Below, in pieces: positions 6,255 to 9,632 of a stretch of 9,632 nt of DNA (position 1 is the stretch's first letter; each line of letters begins with the position of its first letter). The position numbers and the translations under genes are program-made. Source of the stretch: JAFGIT01 sp016929465 [NCBI: Candidatus Coatesbacteria bacterium]. Its GTDB lineage: Bacteria; B130-G9. Where the stretch lies: assembly GCA_016929465.1 (NCBI GenBank), contig JAFGIT010000238.1:1-9632 (forward strand). The letters run 5' to 3'. Under the pieces are notes generated by a model. The model had not been told where the DNA came from. It made no database searches and was given only the letters and a program-made list of their open reading frames with translations.

Positions 6255-6822
6255 CTACAGAAACAGCCGCTTAAGAGTCTCCTTGTCCCGCTGCAGCTCA
6301 TCCGGTAGCCGGAGAAAGACACTTTACCCAGCTTGAGCGAGTACACACGCTGGCAGACCTTCAGAATCTCCCGCACCTTCTGTTCAACGATCAGGATGGC
6401 CACGCCCGTTTCACGATTGATTTGGCCTGTCTTCTCGAAGACGTCGTCCAGAAGATTCGGAGCCAAACCAGGTGAAGGCTCATCGAGCATAAGCAGCTTC
6501 GGCTTCGGAACCAACGCCCGTGCCAGCGCCAACATCTGCTGCTCGCCGCCGCTCAGCCTCCCCGCTTCTCGTCGGGTTCGCTCTTTCAGGGCAGGAAACA
6601 TCTCAAGCACCAGCCCGACACGGTCCTTTAGCTCCTTAGAAGGGAGTTGAAAGCCCCCGATCTCGAGGTTCTACATCACGGTCAACTCGTCGAAGACGTG
6701 ATTGCCTTGAGGCGCGAAGGTAATGCCGCGAGCGACGTTCTTGGCCGGACTTGCGCCGTTCGTCTTCTGGCCGTTGAATATGATCTCGCTCTCCGACGAC
6801 CGGATTGGATCCACAAAGACAC
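6255..6822 (-). pseudogene. livF: livF-like branched-chain amino acid ABC transporter ATPase, decayed
   Basis: An ABC ATPase of the LivF type, which in intact form powers uptake of branched-chain amino acids at the inner membrane. Visible in order on the minus strand are EIIFNGQKTNGASP, the Q-loop region GITFAPQGNHVFDELTVM, the signature LSGGEQQMLALARAL, Walker B KLLMLDEPSPGLAP, and ILIVEQKV, the LivF-style Gln in place of the H-loop His. There are three lesions: the N-terminus including Walker A is absent, because homology starts near 6800 beside the tRNA-Pro repeat; a TAG at 6671-6673 replaces the Glu codon of TVMENLE; and a frameshift near 6300 moves the natural ending ELQRDKETLKRLFL, with its stop at 6255-6257, into another frame. 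About 190 of the usual 235 codons remain. No other liv gene is nearby. Confidence 0.85.
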
Positions 6823-6825
6823 CGG

Positions 6826-6865
6826 ACCGAGGCTCGCCGGTTCAAGTCCGCCCGCCCCGACCACT
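6826..6865 (+). repeat. Putative att site, distal copy (tRNA-Pro 3' fragment)
   Basis: Carries the T arm, 3' acceptor strand and CCA of tRNA-Pro. It is identical to 4124-4151 over 6838-6865 and matches 37 of 40 over the full length. There is no 5' half: the bases from about 6787 do not contain a CGGGGCG acceptor strand, so it is a fragment, not a second tRNA. It marks the far end of the island. Confidence 0.75.
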
Positions 6866-7008
6866 ATCCAGCAGCAGACTCACCGATTCTGCCCCAGAGG
6901 ATCGGGAAATTAACGGTGGCCGACCTTCTCCTGATACAGGACAATTGGCATTTGTGTTCTGATGTTATCCTGGCCGAAGGAGGAAATGCTCCTACCCCAG
7001 AGATCGTC
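6866..7008. other. Short spacer between island and glycan genes
   Basis: No gene. Two small inverted repeats are present, TCCTG-ATA-CAGGA (6929-6941) and AGGAG-GAAATG-CTCCT (6978-6993). Neither has a T-run on the minus strand, so no convincing terminator for the leftward operon is seen. Confidence 0.35.
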
Positions 7009-8100
7009 TTAATCCCTCTTTTTCTCATACTTCTCCGCAAGGGCCGCCACGTGCTTCTCCAGATACGCGAGCGTCTTGAGGGCGAGGAAGAGGCCCATCG
7101 CCAGGATGATGAGGATGAGGAAGGAGAACCTGAATGGAATCAATACCGTGATGAAGGCGATGACGCCGAGATACGCTGAGATGAAGTAGATCAGCCGCAC
7201 CGCCTGCCGCTGCGAAAGGCCGAGGGCGAGCAGCCGGTGATGGAGGTGCTCCCGGTCCCCCTGGAAGGGATGCGTCCCGCGAATGAGCCTTCGGAAGAAC
7301 GCAAGCCCGGTATCCATCAAGGGCACCGCCATCGACGCAATCGGGACCAGCAGGGCGACCGCGACCGTGCTCTTCGAAGTGCCTAAGAGAGACATCGCGG
7401 CGAAGATGAAGCCGAGACAGTTACTCCCAGTGTCACCCATGAAAATGCTGGCCGGCGCGAAGTTGTATTTCAGGAATCCAAGGACTGCACCAGCGATTGC
7501 GATCGAGATAAGGGCGATATCATAGTCGCTCCTGTAAATGGCGACTGACATCATGGTTAGTGATGCTATGAAGACTATACCGGCCGCGAGGCCATCCAGC
7601 CCATCTATCAGGTTGATTGAATTGGTCAGGCCCACGACCCACAGCACGGTCAGCAGAATGCCGACTGCTGCGGGGACTGCAATCGAGCCCGAGGGGGATA
7701 GGGGAGACGTGAACTTTTCGATGTTGAAGCCGTAGAGCAAAAGGACCACCGTTGCAGCGACCTGGCCCGCGAGCTTGAAGATCGGTCGGATATCCCTAAT
7801 ATCGTCATAGATGCCGACCGCCATGAGGATCAAACACCCGATGAAGACGCCGGTCAACTTGTCCGCCAAAAGCTCCTCGAATCCCGAGTGCAGCCATATC
7901 CCAAGCAAAAGCGACGCGACGAATGCGACCAGGATCGCGACCCCACCGAGCGACGGGACTGGACTGGAATGGATCTTCCTCCTGCCCGGGGCGTCCATCG
8001 CGCCGATTCGCCTTGCGACGGACCTGACCACGGGAGTAAGCGCCAGGGAGAGGCCGGTGCCGACTATGAACACAAGAGCGAAAACGAGGGCTAAATTCAT
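7009..8100 (-). CDS. WecA/TagO-type polyprenyl-phosphate GlcNAc-1-phosphate transferase
   Basis: A 363-aa multi-pass inner-membrane enzyme of glycosyltransferase family 4 (MraY/WecA). It transfers a HexNAc-1-phosphate from UDP-sugar to undecaprenyl phosphate, the first step of O-antigen, ECA, teichoic acid or exopolysaccharide synthesis. Motifs in order: GRRKIHSSPVPSLGG (substrate loop after the first helix), VGIYDDIRDI (Asp pair for Mg2+), the NLIDGLDGLA core, FAPASIFMGDTGS, and GDREHLHHRLL (the HxHHR signature that separates WecA/TagO types from MraY). About ten or eleven hydrophobic segments are visible, with a charged cytosolic tail EKYEKKRD. The ATG start fits the family, though no strong Shine-Dalgarno precedes it. 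It lies 79 bases after the FAD enzyme on the same strand, probably one operon. The sugar is likely GlcNAc, by family only. Confidence 0.9.
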   Translation of the reverse strand: MNLALVFALVFIVGTGLSLALTPVVRSVARRIGAMDAPGRRKIHSSPVPSLGGVAILVAFVASLLLGIWLHSGFEELLADKLTGVFIGCLILMAVGIYDDIRDIRPIFKLAGQVAATVVLLLYGFNIEKFTSPLSPSGSIAVPAAVGILLTVLWVVGLTNSINLIDGLDGLAAGIVFIASLTMMSVAIYRSDYDIALISIAIAGAVLGFLKYNFAPASIFMGDTGSNCLGFIFAAMSLLGTSKSTVAVALLVPIASMAVPLMDTGLAFFRRLIRGTHPFQGDREHLHHRLLALGLSQRQAVRLIYFISAYLGVIAFITVLIPFRFSFLILIILAMGLFLALKTLAYLEKHVAALAEKYEKKRD

Positions 8101-8179
8101 GCTATCTGCCGAATTCCATGATACTAAATGCCCAATTCAACGTCAGATTTCACCCCAGCTCTCCCAAACTGACCGCAAT

Positions 8180-9535
8180 TCACGGCAGCGGCGTCCAGAC
8201 GGTCTCTTGCTCCCCACTCATCAGCCTATCCACGGCCTCCTTGCCCTGCATGAAGGAGTGGTCGGTATTGCCGATCTCATAGCGCCATCCACCGAAGCGG
8301 CCTCTCGAGAGTATATCATGGCCCTCGAAAAACTCGATCGCGTGCTTCAGGTTCTGGTCGCGGGCAATTGTGGGGACCGGATAGGACCGCGTCAGCTTGA
8401 TGACCTTCGTGCTGACAACCGTGTCGATATCCGCCTGCGATAAGAGTCCGGCGGCGACAAGCCCATTCAGTGAGCTCTCTACGGCAGTTGCCCCAACTGC
8501 ATCCACCTCACCAGGCGGGCAGGATATCTCGCAGACGAGGGAATAGTGCTCCGAATCAGGGACGTTGTTAGGGGAGTAGTTCGAGAAATAAGTCACTCTG
8601 TAGAACGGGGAATTGCTCTCTGGGAAATACATCCAGCATTTGTCGCTCGGGCAAGGTTTCTTGAAGCCCAGGCCGATCATGACGCCCGCGGTCGTTGCGA
8701 GCCTCGATGCGGCATCGCGCACACTCTCAGGGGCTCCGACTGTGATCAAGGCAAGCTCATCGAGAGGGATGCTGGTGACCATGACATCGAAGCTGGTCTT
8801 CTCGCCATTCTCGAATTCGACCGCCCTGCTCTCGAGATCAACGCTTCGCACGCGGTGATTCAGATGAAGATGATCGCCCAGATCGGCGCGGTAGCCCTCG
8901 AACATGGTCCCGGTCCCGCCATGAAGAGGGAATTTGAACTTGCTGTTCGGGCCCCAGCCGACGTCGTCACGCTCCAGTATCACGTTGCGAAGCACCCGCT
9001 CAAAGTCGATCACGCTGACTCGCTCAGCGATCCAGTCCTTTGACATCTCCTCCAGAGGGAATTTCCAGACCATCTCGTTGTAGGGAAGCATGAAGTGCTT
9101 CGCTATTCCGGCGCCGAACGTGGCACTGATCCAATCTCTGAAGTTGCCGGCTGCGGAGCGGCTGTTTTTCGAAGCCTCCAACAAGCCGACGAGGCATTCG
9201 AGCACGATGTCTTTGTTGAGGTAGCGGATGTTGTTCTGGAATGGATATGGCACCCAGTTATTGAGCATCCTTATGAAGCTCCGCCTCTCGTGGGCGAGGT
9301 AGTCCTCTTTCAGGATTCCATCGACATATTGGTCAAAGTAGTCGTAATGAGAGAATAGGACGTGGCCCCCGATATCCCAGACGAAGCCACTTTCGTCGGT
9401 GAATGAGGCCGCAAGCCCGCCTATATAGTCGTGCTGCTCGTAAATGTCCCAATCCCTATGGCCCAAGTCGTTCAACCTGTGGGCTGCGCCAATCCCCGTT
9501 GGCCCCGCTCCAAGAATCAGTATTCGCTTCCGCAC
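8180..9535 (-). CDS. FAD-dependent amine-oxidase/UDP-galactopyranose-mutase-like protein
   Basis: A 451-aa flavoprotein of the NAD_binding_8/amino-oxidase superfamily. It has an N-terminal Rossmann ILILGAGPTGIGAAHRL (GxGxxG at residues 9-14), an acidic ribose-binding Glu in IYEQHDYIGG, and WDIGGHVLFSHYDYFD, reminiscent of the GPHIFHT region of UDP-galactopyranose mutases. Also visible are YPFQNNIRYL, FMLPYNEMVWKFPLEEMS, HGGTGTMFEGY, a second FAD-contact region VMVTSIPLDEL, and the C-terminal GRFGGWRYEIGNTDHSFMQG that closes the flavin site. Such proteins are common in polysaccharide loci as sugar-nucleotide mutases or oxidoreductases; the reaction here is not certain. The start is GTG with GAGGAG four bases upstream, a short but usable spacing. 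First gene of the probable two-gene leftward operon. Confidence 0.8.
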   Translation of the reverse strand: MRKRILILGAGPTGIGAAHRLNDLGHRDWDIYEQHDYIGGLAASFTDESGFVWDIGGHVLFSHYDYFDQYVDGILKEDYLAHERRSFIRMLNNWVPYPFQNNIRYLNKDIVLECLVGLLEASKNSRSAAGNFRDWISATFGAGIAKHFMLPYNEMVWKFPLEEMSKDWIAERVSVIDFERVLRNVILERDDVGWGPNSKFKFPLHGGTGTMFEGYRADLGDHLHLNHRVRSVDLESRAVEFENGEKTSFDVMVTSIPLDELALITVGAPESVRDAASRLATTAGVMIGLGFKKPCPSDKCWMYFPESNSPFYRVTYFSNYSPNNVPDSEHYSLVCEISCPPGEVDAVGATAVESSLNGLVAAGLLSQADIDTVVSTKVIKLTRSYPVPTIARDQNLKHAIEFFEGHDILSRGRFGGWRYEIGNTDHSFMQGKEAVDRLMSGEQETVWTPLP

Positions 9536-9590
9536 TCGGCTCCTCGCTAATCCTGTCGCAAAATTAATACCTGCAAGCTCCCATAGCGCC

Positions 9591-9610
9591 TATGCATCGA
9601 AATATGCATC
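9591..9610. repeat. Tandem TATGCATC boxes upstream of the leftward operon
   Basis: TATGCATC occurs at 9591-9598 and 9603-9610, 12 bases apart, each containing the palindrome ATGCAT. The pair lies 55-75 bases upstream of the GTG at 9535, where an operator could sit. The surrounding DNA (9536-9632) is AT-richer, but no clear -35/-10 pair was found on the minus strand. Confidence 0.3.
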
Positions 9611-9632
9611 CACTAATCTATCAGATATAAAC

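Larger units (their letters stand above)
4124..6865. mobile_element. Decayed integrative island at tRNA-Pro (no integrase visible)
   Basis: Two direct copies of the tRNA-Pro 3' end bound a segment with a repeat period of 2714 bases. Inside are a lipoprotein gene, short secreted-peptide ORFs, an IS256-type transposase remnant and a livF-like pseudogene, a mosaic unlike the intact genes on either side. No integrase, excisionase or replication gene is recognisable. This could be the residue of a larger integrative element after deletion, or a small passenger element mobilised in trans. The boundaries are read directly; the history is inference. Confidence 0.65.

Noticed and set aside
6787-6863. 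A second complete tRNA-Pro gene at the distal repeat
   Set aside because: The 5' acceptor strand, D arm and anticodon loop are absent; only the 3' half is present.
6682-6864. Minus-strand ORF beginning MVGAGGLEP
   Set aside because: It is antisense of the tRNA-Pro fragment running into an off-frame reading of the livF pseudogene.
8546-9043. Plus-strand ORF of 165 aa
   Set aside because: It is antisense to the FAD enzyme with no recognisable domain or start signal; the same applies to the open frames at 7811-8443 and 2135-2758 (minus).
1-9632. CRISPR array, rRNA, or phage defence genes
   Set aside because: No regularly spaced repeats with unique spacers, no rRNA sequence, and no nuclease, helicase or toxin-antitoxin motif was recognised in either strand.

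Overview
The window looks like the chromosome of an uncultivated diderm bacterium of moderate GC content. It carries lipoprotein-type signal peptides, a secreted protein ending in the terminal-Phe pattern of outer-membrane beta-barrels, and a tRNA-Pro with an encoded CCA. The phylum cannot be set from the sequence alone.

Left arm (1-2863, + strand): the tail of a possible hexapeptide-repeat protein, then glmS, which makes glucosamine-6-phosphate, then an extended-SDR sugar-nucleotide epimerase. The epimerase follows glmS within a few bases and its ribosome binding site favours a TTG start at 1922. Next come a 250-base intergenic region with promoter-like elements and a secreted beta-barrel-like protein (3114-4028), followed by tRNA-Pro(UGG) (4073-4149).

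Middle (about 4124-6865): a small decayed island. The 3' half of tRNA-Pro is repeated 2714 bases downstream (28 bases identical, 37 of 40 matching), the typical mark of site-specific integration into a tRNA gene. Between the copies lie a strong promoter-like element, a 21-codon signal-peptide-like ORF, an unrecognised lipoprotein, a second short lipoprotein-like ORF, a frameshifted C-terminal remnant of an IS256-family transposase, and a livF-like ABC ATPase pseudogene with three lesions. The ATPase is cut off beside the second repeat copy. No integrase is visible.

Right arm (7009-9535, - strand): an FAD-dependent amine-oxidase/UDP-galactopyranose-mutase-like protein followed by a WecA/TagO-type polyprenyl-phosphate sugar-1-phosphate transferase, read toward the island. 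With glmS (supplier of the UDP-GlcNAc precursor) and the epimerase, these genes suggest surface-glycan synthesis (inference). The two groups converge on the tRNA-borne island. The most interesting part of the window is the island: its boundaries and mosaic of gene fragments are visible directly in the sequence, while the function of its intact lipoprotein is unknown.
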